DNA of 64,000 nucleotides, taken from Setoptus koraiensis. Its lineage: Eukaryota; Arthropoda. The position numbers were made by a program, and so were the translations under genes. The number at the start of each line of letters is the position of its first letter. The stretch's first letter is position 1. The notes beneath the pieces were generated by a model, which was not told the origin of the DNA, made no database searches, and was given only the letters and a program-made list of their open reading frames with translations. Where the stretch lies: assembly GCA_048013815.1 (NCBI GenBank), contig CM106585.1, positions 19,096,001-19,160,000 of the forward strand. The letters are read 5' to 3'. Below are positions 41,441 through 55,064 of the stretch, in pieces.

Positions 41441-44346
41441 TCGAGTATCTCGGCCGGCTGCGAGCGCAAACTTTGCCTCTCTCGCCTACATCACTATTGT
41501 TGATGGCAGGCAAGATTTGCGTTCGATCACTTGTAGGGATTTGCCATTATTATTCTATTATGTTGCTGTTATATCGCTATTCTAACGTTATTACGTAGCG
41601 GGCACAGCGCGCACACGGCAAACGCACCAAACATCCAACTTGGATGATCCAAGACCGAGAACGAGAAAAATTTTAAGCGGCCAAATATCCAAAATATTCA
41701 AAATATCCAAAATATCCGCACACAAAAGATGATTGTGCTGTCTGTTTATTACCTAATGCTATGACGGCTGATAGACAGTTCAAGTTTGGGCATGCAATTA
41801 TCACAACCTAGCGACAGATTAATTATTAACTGGAGCGCGTTCATCTGCAACTAACAAACTCACAGACGAGCTCGACGATGAGTCACGCCGCTCGTCTCGT
41901 CGCAACCCATCACGTTGTCGTTGTAATTGCTGTTGTTGTTTTATCATGCGAAATGTTATTTTGCAAAATCATTGACAGCCCTTGACACAATAACAATAAT
42001 AGTAACATACATATATATTTACTGTTGTTATATAACAACAGCGACGAGCATGACCTTCCCAGCGACGATTGCCGATGCGATGATTACAACAATAATGATA
42101 ATTACTGATAATTACGTAACGCGCACGGAGCATCATGGTTGCACCTGACGGCACGATGACTCGCCATTGATGGGCGTCGGTACCTCCAGGCCAAACAACC
42201 AGCCAGATACTGGCCTGCACTGGATCTGAGGCCGAGCGCCGCATGTTGTGTACGAGACTACGATGAGTGATTAGTTCACTTATAGCCCGCAAGTTGTAAG
42301 TTGATCCTCAAGATTGGGGCCCACGCGTCGTCATCAGGAGCCCAGTCGTTACTAACGACTCGTTAGTTAGTTAGCGAGTTAGTTTGTCGTGGCAACTGGC
42401 ATTTGCAGCCATGTCACTGTTGGCTCGCTAACCGGCCGACCGACTAACCGGCCGACCGACTAACCGGCTGACCGGCTAATCGACCAACTGACCAGTGGTC
42501 AGTGGCGAGCGACCAGTGACAACAGTGGGTATATACTATATACTATATAGTGAGCTAATGCCTGGTATCGCCAGCTAATGACTGGTCGAAATTGATTGAG
42601 TTGATGAATTGAGCCAAATTGGGGCGCAGCTTATGTGGTGTTATCAGTGGGTTCATTTGCGCTGACAGCGAGCCAGTGTCAGTTTGTCAAGTGGCCAACT
42701 GATTGGGCCCAACCATGATGAGGGGCAGCTCGGGTTGTGCTCGGTTGTGATCGATGGCGGCGGTTGCCAGGACAGCAACAACTTGATAGCATTATGATGA
42801 TACAACCAAACAACGATGACCACTCACCCATCCGCATGCCGACATGACCTCACCTGACCGCCGGTCCACGTGGCTCATTATGCCGGCAGCGGCTCACATT
42901 GGGCGCCGATGCCGCTTGCAGTTTGACTTGACCCGGTGGCCCGAACTGGCTCCGGGCCGGCTCCGCACCGGCTTCGAACTGGCCCCAAACTGGCCCAAAA
43001 CTGGACCCAAACCCATGCGAGCCCACAACGGCGGATGGCCAAGAAATTCACCGTTGGCTCGATTGTGTGAGCGCTAGGCATGCGCTTTGCATTGCTTCGA
43101 GTCAATATGGGCCACATCCGAACGCATACACAACAAATAGCTCGGCGTGTTTGTAGTGGCAGCAGTAAAGCGATTAAATACTGCTGTCTACTCTAGCTCG
43201 TGCTGGCAACAAGCAGCCGCCAGCCATCCAGCCAGCGAGCGAGCGAGCGAAAGTGAATTAGCTTGCCAGAGACGGAGCGAGAAGAATTACACAAATACGC
43301 AAACAACACGGGCCAGACAAGATTAAGCTGCCGAGAGTGCTCCATCGGAACGCCAGCTCACTGGTCGTTATGTAAGTGTACAAGCGCCAACTTAAGTAGC
43401 TCGATGCTCGGCTCTGTCTCTGTGTCTGTGTCTCTAGTTGGAGCCTCTAAAAATTGTCAGCGTCGCATAGCGTCTGATCCTCTGCTTGCGCTCTCCTTGC
43501 CCGGCTTGGCTCACTGCCCGCCGCTCAGCTGGCTGGCTGAAGCGACAAGTCAGCAGCCATTTCGGCTCGCAACCATCGTTCCATTTATCCATCTATCGTT
43601 TGCGGAGCGGCCCCAATGCCAATAGATGCAGTTGCTCTATCTCTCTCTCTGTTTATTATTATTCTGTTTGTAGTGTCTCTCGAAAACTAAGTCGCTAGGC
43701 GCACAGATTGACTAGTCATCGTGGCGCCACTGCGAAAGTTTAGCAACTAAACTCAAATTGTTGTTGAGATAGTATTAGATAGATAACACTTAGCAAACAC
43801 ACTGTGAAAACACTTTTAATACTTGCGCCGCTGGCTTGTCGTCAACTGTGTGTTATGTAATAACAATATACAACAGTATATATGCTCAGTATATGTCCCC
43901 AGTTTATATCCGCCAGTGCAGTGAGAATTCTCAGCAGTGTGTGTGAAATATTGCAGCAAACTCATTCGCTCGAGCTCAACTTAATGGATAACAACGACTT
44001 TTGACAACAACAGATTATTACTACAAACGCCAGCGACAGTGTCAATATCTTCAAGTTCAAGCCAGCCAGCCAGCCAGCCAGCCTGGCAGCAACAAATTGA
44101 GCGGCCAACAAATTGAGCGGGCAGTGAATTGACCAGAGCTCGACCATATACACAAATATGAATCGACCGACACTCCTTGTGGCTGCCCCGTGACCCCGTC
44201 GAAACTATCCACCAATGACACCCTGTGTCCTGTTGCTCGCTAGCTCGTGCTAGAAAACAGCCGAAAATTGTCAAATGGTCAATGATCCGTCGATTGCGCC
44301 TGCGAACGGACTTGTGCACCCTGCGAAACCATTCAAGAGTCAACAT

Positions 44347-44423
44347 ATCAGGTGAACGTCAGGCGAACGTCAGGCGAACGTCAGGCGAAGGTCAGGTGAA
44401 CGTCAGGTGAACATCAGGTGAAG
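44347..44423. repeat. 11-bp tandem repeat, seven copies
   Basis: Unit GTCAGGCGAAC, with GGTGAAC and GGCGAAG variants. Confidence 0.93.
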
Positions 44424-44599
44424 ATTGCGCTTCGAAGGGTGCTTATCGAACCGCCGAACAGCATAACAGCAACACCAACAACGCTTGCAAGTGTCAATGC
44501 CTTCTCTGAGCGCTCCTCGATGATCGCCAATCCGACGAACAACGCTCAACAAGCAAGTTTGTGACACAACAAAACAGCCCCAGTGATGTGACGTAATCT

Positions 44600-44710
44600 C
44601 ATGGCAGCAGCAGCAACAACAGCGACAACAGCGACAACAGCAACAACAGCGACAACAGCATCAACAGCAACCACAACGACATCAACAACCACCAACACAA
44701 CGGCCACAGA
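44600..44710. repeat. CAACAG/GACAACAGC simple-sequence tract
   Basis: A CAA/CAG/GAC trinucleotide-rich run, opa-like. Minus-strand frames give Val/Ala runs typical of shadows of such repeats. Confidence 0.85.
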
Positions 44711-45594
44711 TGCAAATAGCCAACGACAACAACTGAAGCCGCAACAAAAGTTTATAGGCCCACTGGACACTTGATTAGTGCGGCCCATCGCGGAGGAGCC
44801 CCCATACTCGACCTGTAAGTAAACGGTCATATAACCAGCGATGGTAGCTCTATCTTCAGTCCAAATAGCGCACCAATTTCGGCTAAAAACAGTGCACCAA
44901 TGAATGGTCGAGTGACCACTTGGCGGCCCATTGCTGTTGCAGGCCCCGATCAAAACAAATTGTTTTGCTGCTAGCGACAAGTGCGACTCTTGCGTAGGCA
45001 CAATTTGACCGCACCATGATTACATAATGAAAGGCAACCTTGGTTCATTGCAATGTATAATTTAATGAGTGAGTGATCCTCTCGACAACAAACATTTGCA
45101 TAGTAGCAATGGAATGTAGTAGTAAATGTAATAATTGAAGTGTTCAACTACTCAACAAAAGTGTTTTCCTTGTTGTCAAATGTGTAATTGGTGACAAGTT
45201 TTATGTTGCGCAGTCAGCAACAATTAGTGAAGATGCCACCCATTAAATTGAATTAAGTTAAACTGGCAAATATACTCCACCGCTAGATGGAGCGAGCTAG
45301 CCACAACACAAATACTATAGGCAAAAATTTCAGATATTTTTTTGCTGGCCGAATTCGTTGTGAATCACTTTGTTAATAGCCAGCATAAAATTATAGCTTT
45401 GCCACATACTGATCGGTGTTTCGTCGGCGCTCGATGCTAGTGTGCACCGGATATGACTAATACACTAGTTGCTTGATAGTAGATGTAACCATGTTCCAAT
45501 TGTAACCAACTAACTAACCAACTTTTTCCGCTTGACCCGATTATCGATTGCCGATCGCATTATTCTCTCGCTAAGAAAGTATTCTCTCGCCTAT

Positions 45595-45804
45595 CAAGGG
45601 TAGAGAAAAATAGAATCGGTTAACCGAAATTTTTCCGGTGCTGACAAAGCACCGGAAATACCTACACAGATATGTATTCTGAGACTCATCTGTTTTCGCC
45701 GGAAACACCGAATTTGACCTTTTCGAAAAATTCGGAAAATCTCACGCTTGGATCTCATAAAAACTAAATTAGAGTGGTTTTAACCACCGATTCTGTTCTC
45801 CCTG
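45595..45804. mobile_element. hAT-like MITE, copy 1 (about 210 bp)
   Basis: Imperfect terminal inverted repeats: the left end CAAGGGTAGAG continues to AGAATCGGTTAACC, and the right end ACCACCGATTCTGTTC finishes CCCTG. Both termini fit the hAT consensus YARNG. It shares termini and subterminal sequence (CCGAAAT..TTCCGG near the left, a TTTAACCACCGATTCTGTT-like right end) with the element at 47681. No coding capacity. A clean 8-bp target duplication is not visible for this copy, so one edge may be a few bases off or eroded. Confidence 0.75.
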
Positions 45805-47680
45805 GCTATGACGGCTTGCAAAAGACGCTCCGTTGAATGATTGCAAATATCTGCCCCTGATGCGGCTCGAAAAATGTTTTTTCATCAATCAAGCGCGATA
45901 TAACGATTAATCGAACTGTTATAATAGTTGCGTTTATCGTATTGAACCAGCAATATTCCGAAATTTCGTTTACTTGTACGCAAATGCTAGCATGTTTTGT
46001 CGCATAGCCAAACATCTCAATGCCCGACACTTGAGCACCTCGTTCGGCATTTTCTCAAGATCTGAATTGGCATTGAGAAATTTTTCTAGATATGTCGCTG
46101 AAAATGTCTCGCAAGGGTGACAGTCACATCAATCACCACGTTGCCCGACAATTTTCGCTCAAATTTGTGACTCGATCATCATTAGAGAGAAGATTTGTCA
46201 AACGTGACAGGCCAGAAAACCAGGTGCCTGGTTCTGAGTGAATCGCTGCTAACAAGCACTCATAAACCTTAATGACTGCACTTGGCAGACATCACTTCAA
46301 ATGGACCATATAATTTATAGCAAACAAAAGATGTCATGAGTGTTACAAATTGGTACGTGACTGTGATTGCATGGATGTAACGATTTACTTAGGAGGGGCC
46401 CACAAGATTTTGACCCAGTTGTGTCTATTGTTTTGCCACTAGATCGGTTTTTCATCGAGGCATCCGTAAGGCACAATAATCACCGTAGATCAGCCGTTTG
46501 GTCACAACGTGACAGATTTGCTGAGACCAGCAAGCCCAAATAACCGTATCTATGCTCTATTTATAGTTTGCTGAATCGCCCTTCAAAGATTGAACGGCCA
46601 TTTCATCACGAGATTAGATTATACAATAAAACATATTAATTAAAACAGTTGTTTGTTGGTTCGGTTGATTTTGTATGTTCGAAAGGCCGAGAATATTGGC
46701 TTGTCGAATGGAAACGAACATAGAATGATGATAACTGAAACACAAACGGCAAACAATAGATAAGGTAGTATCATTTTCTTTTCGCAGCGATCTCACAGTA
46801 TACTATTGACCCATATTGCGACCAACATACGCGTTAAATTCACATTTAATTCAAGAAAAAGGACAACAAAGGCAAGAGAAAGTTTGCTCAGACACGCAAC
46901 GTACTGTATACCTTGGTACATTGGGTCAAACATCCATTGTTTGACAGCAATTACATCGCAATTGTGTGTATATTTTTGTGGTGACATGGTCACGGTCACT
47001 GTTATAACCGGCATGGTACTAGATGCGACTAGATTAGTGACACAGGTAACGGGTATCAGAAACGGGTGATTTATCTCGTATGGTGCAGTTCATTTAATCG
47101 TTCGATTCTGTCTGGCATGCCACAAAATATACAGACACACAATCATGTAGCAAATAGACGTGGGTGCCCGTTATATTGCCCGTTATATTGGTTACATTGG
47201 CGGCAAACAAGTGCACAAGTGGACCGTTCTTCCGCCTACACTTTTGCTTGGGGCACACAGATCAGATTGGACACGATCTGATAAGACGAGACGGCGACGA
47301 TTGCGTGCAATTCATTTTTTTTTTTCGTTTGTTTGTCTGCACTTGCGGGCACTAACAATTGCACGATGACGATTTTTTGCAAAATGCCATGTGGTTGTCT
47401 TGTGAAGCTTGTTGTTTAAAGTGGCTACGACAGCACAGTTTGTTGACCCTCTGGAGGATCGCTCATTTATCTTCGCAGTCGATCAAATGAGACGAGCTAC
47501 CGAAATAGATTTTCAAAAATTAACGCTCAAAAGCCCCAGCCTAACTGGTGGCATGCCAATCCATAAACTCACAACTGCCCCATTTCCGGTTGCCACCAGA
47601 TCTGACTGATCTTTTGTTTTGGTAAATAAAGACGGTGCGGATCGAAGAAATATTTTCACCCGATCCCTGAATACGATAAT

Positions 47681-48096
47681 TAGGGAGAACAGAATTGGTA
47701 ACTAACCGAAATTGTTCCGGTTATGGATAGCTAGATAAATCTCCAGAGTGTTATTTGTTTCTATCGGATAAACGGAATTTCGGTCTTTTCTGTCTCAAAA
47801 ACCGCAAAACATGTTTCGTTTTCGTGAATTCTCGGCAGGTGAAGGGGTGTCCTCCCACAGAGAGCTGCCACCTCCACATCCCTTTCTTAAACCTGGAGAG
47901 TCTTCTTCAGGGCTTTTTCTCTTCTGATCACTAACTTTGACTCGAAAAAACCGGAAAATCCGAAAAAAACCGGAAAAACCGGAAAATCCAAAAAATCCGG
48001 AAAATCCGAAAAATTTGAAAAAACCGAAAAATCCCACGTTTGAATTGTATAGAAATCGAATTTGAGTAGTTTCAACCACCGATTCTGTTTTGTCCA
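47681..48096. mobile_element. hAT-like MITE, copy 2 with 8-bp target duplication
   Basis: A 416-bp non-autonomous element. It starts TAGGGAGAACAGAATTGG and ends ACCGATTCTGTTTTGTCCA-like sequence; the left end fits hAT YARNG. It is flanked on both sides by the exact 8-bp duplication ACGATAAT (47673-47680 and 48097-48104), the size expected for hAT transposase. The interior contains a low-complexity run of AAAACCGG/AAAATCCG units (about 47942-48035) that accounts for much of its greater length than copy 1. No transposase ORF. Confidence 0.85.
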
Positions 48097-51000
48097 ACGA
48101 TAATAAGAACGATAAAATGTGCCCCCGGCAGCTCCATTGAACGTATCGATCACGGCCAATCTATTGAGCAGCAACTTTATAGCCACTTAATTAAAATCTA
48201 TCGCGCCATCGCTGTGCGCTAACTAACTGTATATGTGTGCTAACTATGTACTAACATTACTAACATTAATCCCATTTTGCCTGTTCTTGCCCAACGCCGA
48301 AATGAAAAACTAACTCAACTATCAACTAACAAATTGTGAATGGTCAATTCATCTTCACTTAGGCCCATAGTTGCGCTAATTAGATAATTAATTAAAGACC
48401 GTCAGGCGTGCGCGTGTTGTTGTTGTGTTGTGTTGTGGTGGTGACGTTGACCAACATTGACCGATGAACATTGCGCGACATTTGGGCTCTCCGATGCGCA
48501 AATCTCTACTGATGCATTAGTTAATTGTCTAGTGAGCGTAACAACCGTAACGTGGCCATCGACATCAATGATAATCGCACACACAAAACAATGATAACAA
48601 CATGCACTCATTGTAGTGGCGGTCGTATGACAACCGGGGGGTCACTCCATTTGACAGCAGCAGCAGCAGCAAGCTAAACAAATAGCCAAATAGCTAAAAG
48701 AGACAGCAAGCAGCGGACGTCCGACACACAGTGCAGAGAGGAAGAGAGAGAGAGAGTTATATAACACACAACCAGTTAACAGCACAATAATAGATTGACA
48801 CTTGACTAATGAAGCAACCACGACGACGGCACCACCACCCAAAGGAGCAGCAGCTTGACAGTCGCGGGCCTCCCGCCCGGCCCGATGCTACTGGCGCCCC
48901 AACTAACGGTGAGCTACGCCCGCTTGCGGCGGCCCGATCGCCCGTTTGCCTGTTGTGTCGCCTGTTTTCAATTTGGCAGCGGGCTCTTTGTTTATATTAC
49001 TAATATATTTATACAAAGCGCTCAAGAGCAAAAGTTATGTATAGATTGTGTGTGTGTTTAGAGAGATGTGACTGGATATGTGGGCGCCTCTTGTATTCAT
49101 TTATTCGCATGCACGACACACGCCAACAAAAGGGGCCCTCGGCGCCAGCGACACCATCGACAGCAACAACAGGCGCCAAGTCGACAACAACAATGAGCAA
49201 GTGGCCGTGCGCGCCACTTAAATTGAGACCATTCATGCAACCACTCACTGTTTGCTCTTACGTAACCACTGACCGCAGTAATGGCATTATGTTTTCATGA
49301 TCCCGCCGACGCACACGAGCCGGCCCGCGCCCTGCCTAGCGCGTCCAATGTTGCGAGCCCGTGGCCGTTAGCGCTTCATCAAATGGCTGACATTGTCAAC
49401 AGTATTGTATTGGTAGTATTTACTATTGAGGGCATCGCGCGCGCGTCGATCGAGAGTAGCCCGGGTTAATTGCATGCGCACATTGCGAGAATTAAGTTGC
49501 CGCTTGATCTCGTTACACTACAACGGTTATAACGGAATGGAAACGAATTAGAGCGATTAGAGGGGGGGGGCAAACAGCAAAAACAACAACAATTGACGGA
49601 CAGCTTGACACACTTGGGCGCGGCCGCTCTGTCGGGCTCCGTTGGCTGGCGGGGGAGGGGGCCGCGCGCGTTAAAATAAAAACAAAATGTTGTCAGGGGC
49701 GCAATGAAGCGTCGCTAATGTAACGCTTGTCACCAGGTGATGTGTGTGCAAGCCGGCTAACGGGTTACCCGTTACAAGTTACAAGTCGACAGGAAACGGG
49801 CCTGGCGGCGAGCGAGAACAGCATCAAGTGAGCATGCAAATATGCAATATAAATAAACTGTAAAAAAGTAAAAAGTAACTCTTGTTCAACTTTGACCCGA
49901 GCCAAGCCGCCGCGGCACGTACGTGGCGCGTTTGCACGCGTTGCACGCGCTACACGGCACGCATTTAACCCGACATCACATCACATCAAACACGACAAAT
50001 GACGCAATACGACCACTAACTTACTTACCTGTACAATGTTGTTTCACAGCGTTGCCTCACAGACAGTGTCTACAAGTGACGACAGTTCATCATAAATTCA
50101 CATTGTGCCGACAGCCAGTCGCTGGCGCGACGGCCAATTGACGGCAGCGCCCCCAGCGCTCGTGCACGCCGGCGGGCGGCTCGCTGCAAGCCGACGTGCA
50201 AATTGCAATTTGCAAATGGCAAGCGGCGACCATTTGCCGCCGACAACAGCCATTTGGCCGTTTAAACCGGCCCGCAAACAGGCCCGTGCCGCAGCAACGG
50301 CCGAAACACAATCCGGCCCGCACAAACACAAACAATATCGAGTGTTTCGGCCTTCACTAACCACTAAAACTGGCGCTGGCAGCGCATCACCGAACGTCGA
50401 TCTGGCCGGCGCGCCCCAAGCCAGATATATTTTTGCTCATTGGCTCTTACAGGGCTCATTGCAACAACGGGCCAGCCAATGAGCGCAATGAGCGGCGACC
50501 AAATAAATATCAATACCAGTACACAGCACATGTATAATATAACAATGTGTGTAACGTGTTTGCGCTTATTGGGGCCCCGACACTGCGCGCCAAGTGGCCC
50601 CATCAGCGGCCCCATTAGAGCTGGCACTCGTTGTCGAGTTGGCCCAGTTGGCTCAACGTATATATAAATACACATGTGACAGCGCGACAACGGCGTCCCG
50701 CAAACGGATATAGATTGTGTTTCGTGGTGCGCAGGTTCGCGCTGGGAGGGGCCCCGGCAGCGCGTTGCCGAGTCAACTGGTTTGGTGGCGTCGTCAGCAC
50801 CAGTTGACTGGGATAAACTCCAGCGAACTCGGGTAAGCAGCCGCAAACATGCGACGATAGCGGGGCCCAACGGTCAATCACTTAGTCGTTTTGATGTTTT
50901 GTTGCCATGTTGTTGACTTCCGCACCCCGTGCTATTCCGTGCTATTCCGTGCCGCGCCGTTCCGTGTCGCGTCGCAACAATGCAACCGGCATGCAAACAT

Positions 51001-52718
51001 GCACACAACATTTTGTTTTATGCGGCCGTTGTGTCGGCGTCGAGCGCGACAGCGGCGCTAGGCGCACACAATGCGCGCCTAGCGACGTTCGCGACTTCGC
51101 CTCAATGCGAAGTTCTCATTCAGCCGCACACACACAGAAATCGTTAATGTGCGTTATTACTGTTGTTGTCGGCGGCGCCAGTCGACACTTGCTGGCCAAC
51201 AACAGCGACACCAACGGCGACGACAGGCCCCAAATTGCCAAATTGCTATATAGCCACACATACGCTTGGCTGTATAGCTATATGTGATGCTGTATAGCTA
51301 AATGTGGTGCCATATAGCGCCGTTGCGTCGCGCTGACGATGCAGACTGGCTGCGCGACGGGCCGGCTGGCCCCGCTCACCGCGCCGTGCCAAGACCGCTG
51401 CATGTTGAGGCCGCTGCATGTTGAGGCCGCTGCATGTCGAGACCGCTAACAGCGCTATATGGCGACACTGCCGCTATTTGTTAGCTCACCGCTCGCGCCA
51501 ACTGGCTGCGCCGTGCGACCGGGGCGACTAGGGCGACAGGCCGACGGGCGACGGGGCCGACGGGCGAGGGGCGACGGGGCATGCTTGCGGGGGGCGGGGT
51601 GAAGGGCCGGCGATGCAGTCAATTGGGGGCCCCCGTCGCATAGCCAACTGTGCCCACTGTGCCCACTGCGCCTAGGACTAGGAATAATCGAGGACGGAAT
51701 TAGTTTCAGGCGGACAAGTGGCGCTGAATACTCCACTTGTGCGGCCCGTTTCCTATGCCAACAACAACAGCTACGTTTGCGCCGACAACCGACAAGTAGT
51801 TCGGCTGGCCCCGTTGGCTGGCTCCGTTGGCTGGCTCGCTGGGGGCCCCACTGGGCGCAGCGGCGACGACAGCGAGCGGCGCCACATCGGCAGCAAGCGA
51901 ACACAAAAATGAGAGCGCACACGATTGTTCAAGAATACACATATATATAGATATATGTGTCTATGAGTGCATATATTTCTCTGTTTATATATAACGATAT
52001 ATAAAAATATATGCGTGAACGACCCACGACTGATAGACGGACTGAGAAAATAATTTAACGACGAGACGACGCCGACGCCGACCAACACCAACCAAGACAA
52101 GAGACAAGACGAGAGACAGCGAGATCAAATGTCGCGTTGCCTTGATTAACAATACACTAATCAGTCAGTTTATTGTCGCCTTACGAGCGCACCTTACCGA
52201 GTTAGTTTGACACTAGCAATTGGCGCCACTATCCAATGTTTTTATGTCTATGCGTCTATGTGCGCACGTTTATTGTGTTTGGTCAAGCAAACAAACGGCC
52301 TTGCCAAAGTAGTTGTGGGCCCATTAATTGAGCATCACGTATCGCGCCATTGCGAGCGCGCCAACACCGCCAACAACTGAACAACAACAGCACGCCAATT
52401 GCGTCTGTCATTAGCCTAGCACTACTAACTGTAAACTGACCAACCGAACACAACACCGGCCGAACAGGTGAGCGAGGTGATAATATTGCAGCAGGTTCTC
52501 GCCGCCAGGGTGACGCCTCGTTGACTTTTATCGAAACGCTTGTCAGTTGTCATTTCGCGCCGCGCGTTACCCTAAGCGCCAGAGAAAAGTCTCGGCAATT
52601 CGAACACACACAATAATCAGCGGATGAGAATCTCGCCCAGCAGCCGTCCCAGCCGAAAAAGAACACAAAACAAATAGTGTAAAGTGAACAAAGCGAGCCA
52701 AGTTTTCGTCTCGGATCC

Positions 52719-52815
52719 TCACATTGAACAGTCACATTGAACAGTCACATTGAACGGTCATTTTACAGTCACTTTACAGTCATTTTACAGTCGTTTTACA
52801 GCCATTTTACAGTCT
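52719..52815. repeat. Compound 13-bp and 11-bp tandem repeat
   Basis: Three TCACATTGAACAG units pass directly into about five TCATTTTACAG units. Confidence 0.9.
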
Positions 52816-54913
52816 GTTGAATTATCCGAAATTAAAATTATCCGATCAACGCCGATAACATGACAGAAACTGAGCACCAATTGACATACCGCGGCCATAT
52901 ATCAGCAGTCACATCACCAGTTGTGTCAATATTGAGCATGTGCGTTGTGTCAATCACTGACTAGTCAAGTGTGTTGCTAGCAGTGTGACAAAAGCAAGCG
53001 GAGGTCAATTTTCGTTAGAACCAGAAACAACACCACGTTTAGCCGTGGCCCTCAGGTGAGTAGAAGTGGCCGCGCCGTGTCGAACGCAACGCAACGCAAC
53101 GGATAAGCGATTAAAGCGATCGCAGCCTCGGCGTCGTGGGGCTCGAAATTGTGGCTGCAAGATTGTGGCAGAGATACGATTTTTTTCGTTCGATTCACTC
53201 TGAAATAGATAGCTAATCAACAGGTGATTCACTTTGCATTGAAACCGATGAGGGCACAATATTTCAGACAGCCGTAATTACGGGCTCAACGAGAGAGAGA
53301 GAGAGAGCCAGCCCTTTTGCGACACATCAGAAACGTCAGCGCCAGAGACGAGTCGCTGCCGACAACCAGAATACAATTTGCAACAAAACAATATCTCGGC
53401 CGAGCTGATGATGCAATAGCGTGCAAAGACCTTCTGTTTTCGAAGCTCACTAGTCGAGCATTGTTGCAGCGGGCATAGTGCTCGCACTGGCGATCCGGTT
53501 GCGTTGAACCATTGAGTCACGCTGACAATTTGCATGGCCTCGGGCCGCGAATCGAACCGCTGGAAATTGGATACACATAATGAGATGATTTTGCATAATT
53601 GTCATCTCGCTAATGTTATGCATGATTTACGCACGAGGCCCCGGTGTTCATGTTCAATCATGTATGCATGCTATCGCATGGTAAGGCAATTAAAAACACG
53701 AAATTGTCATTAGTTTGGGCCATGCTCGCTGCCGGCACCGGTGGAATGGTCTGTAAAGAAAGGATTCCGCTGATGTGAGGCCAGACCAATTCGTGTGACT
53801 GCTTCGGATGATGTAATTGTCGGCGAGATTATTATGATAATTTTGATGACTCAATTGTCGGTCCACCGTATCAACGGTGAACGCACGAGAATAGCTGAGC
53901 AAAACAACTGCACAGTGATATCAGTTTACCTAATCATTGAGCAGAAAGCGAGCGAAACAACGATTACGCAAGAGAGGCGATTTCGGCGTTTGGCCCACGC
54001 CCAAATCTAATGGTTGATTGGCCTCAAACTATATAGTGTCTTCGTGACCTGTGTGTGTGTGTGTGCGTTGCGATTTATCCGAATAATGGATGGGAAAGAG
54101 GCCCGATCCAGTTGTGGCTTGCGAGGCTAACAAGAAAAAAGGCATGTCGACAATTTATTTTCTGTTCTGTTTTGTTCGGCTGAATACTCAGGTTACTTAA
54201 TTATGAAACGATGCAAGAGGGACTAATCTGACAAAAACGGCGCTTCCTCTTTCGGTCGGCTGACGAAAAAAAAAAAAAATACTCACTCGCCGCTGACCAG
54301 CAAACCAAATCAATGCGCCGACCTCTCTCATTGACAGCGCCTCTCATGTGGCGTGTGTGTGTGTGTGCATTTGGGCGAAAACAAAAAAGAGAAAGAGAAA
54401 TTGATCCAGCTGGGCCGTTACGTATGAGCCTGATGTTGTCAAGATAAAACTGCCGTGCAAAAATGGATGCGAATTCGACCAGTCAGTTATTGTCGGCATA
54501 TTCAGATAGGCGCGTTAGTTGAATCAATATTGCCATCGCGCGGATCAGCCGAACCAATAGCGGCCCCAAAATAGTCGGATCTGGGGGGCTTAATAAAGCA
54601 TAAACAGAAAAGCTGCCTATAGTTAACGTAGTGGCTTTACCCTATGTTCACGGGCTCGGCTCAGGGGGTTCGCGCGCGCCTCTGGCCAGTGACGATGAAT
54701 GCCCGCATCAGGGCCATCATTAGGGTGGGTCCCACTCGGCCGGCCCATACAACGGCACGGTAGTTGATAGTGGTAACATTGTTGTGATCGTCCAATAATA
54801 ATAAGCTAATAAGTTTGGGATATTTATGTGCCCGATTGGCCGTGTGCTACAGAGCCGCTGACGGAAAACCCGTACAGCCCGACTGAAATGCCTTTGCCCG
54901 GTTTGATCAATTA

Positions 54914-54940
54914 CATGCAGCGTGGGGCCCACGCTGCATG
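54914..54940. repeat. 27-bp near-perfect palindrome
   Basis: Arms CATGCAGCGTGGG and CCCACGCTGCATG are perfectly complementary around a single central G. Confidence 0.93.
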
Positions 54941-55030
54941 GCGTTTTTGGGGGATTGAATCCATCGATTCGGATCTATTGTCTGTCGCTTTTTTGCGCTT
55001 GCCAATAGCTCCAACTACAGCCGACAACGG

Positions 55031-55033
<3 letters not shown>

Positions 55034-55061
<28 letters not shown>
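55034..55061. repeat. GA dinucleotide microsatellite
   Basis: About fourteen AG/GA units. Confidence 0.95.

Positions 55062-55064
<3 letters not shown>

Larger units (their letters stand above)
37953..45594. other. GC-rich, repeat-rich non-coding stretch
   Basis: I see no supportable exon. It includes an AC microsatellite (about 39675-39696), AAATTTCGG-type degenerate sequence around 40280-40480, a 16-bp-like GGCCGACCGACTAACC series at 42430-42480, an 11-bp array at 44347 and CAACAG-rich sequence at 44600-44710. Base composition changes from the AT-rich gene cluster to GC-rich DNA across about 38-39 kb. It may be intergenic, or intron or promoter DNA of the KCNQ gene. Confidence 0.5.

Noticed and set aside
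44546-45001. 151-codon minus-strand frame with Val/Ala repeats
   Set aside because: Shadow of the CAACAG-rich simple repeat.
53521-53580. GAATCGAACC, resembling a minus-strand tRNA B box
   Set aside because: No matching A box, acceptor stem or cloverleaf could be folded around it.
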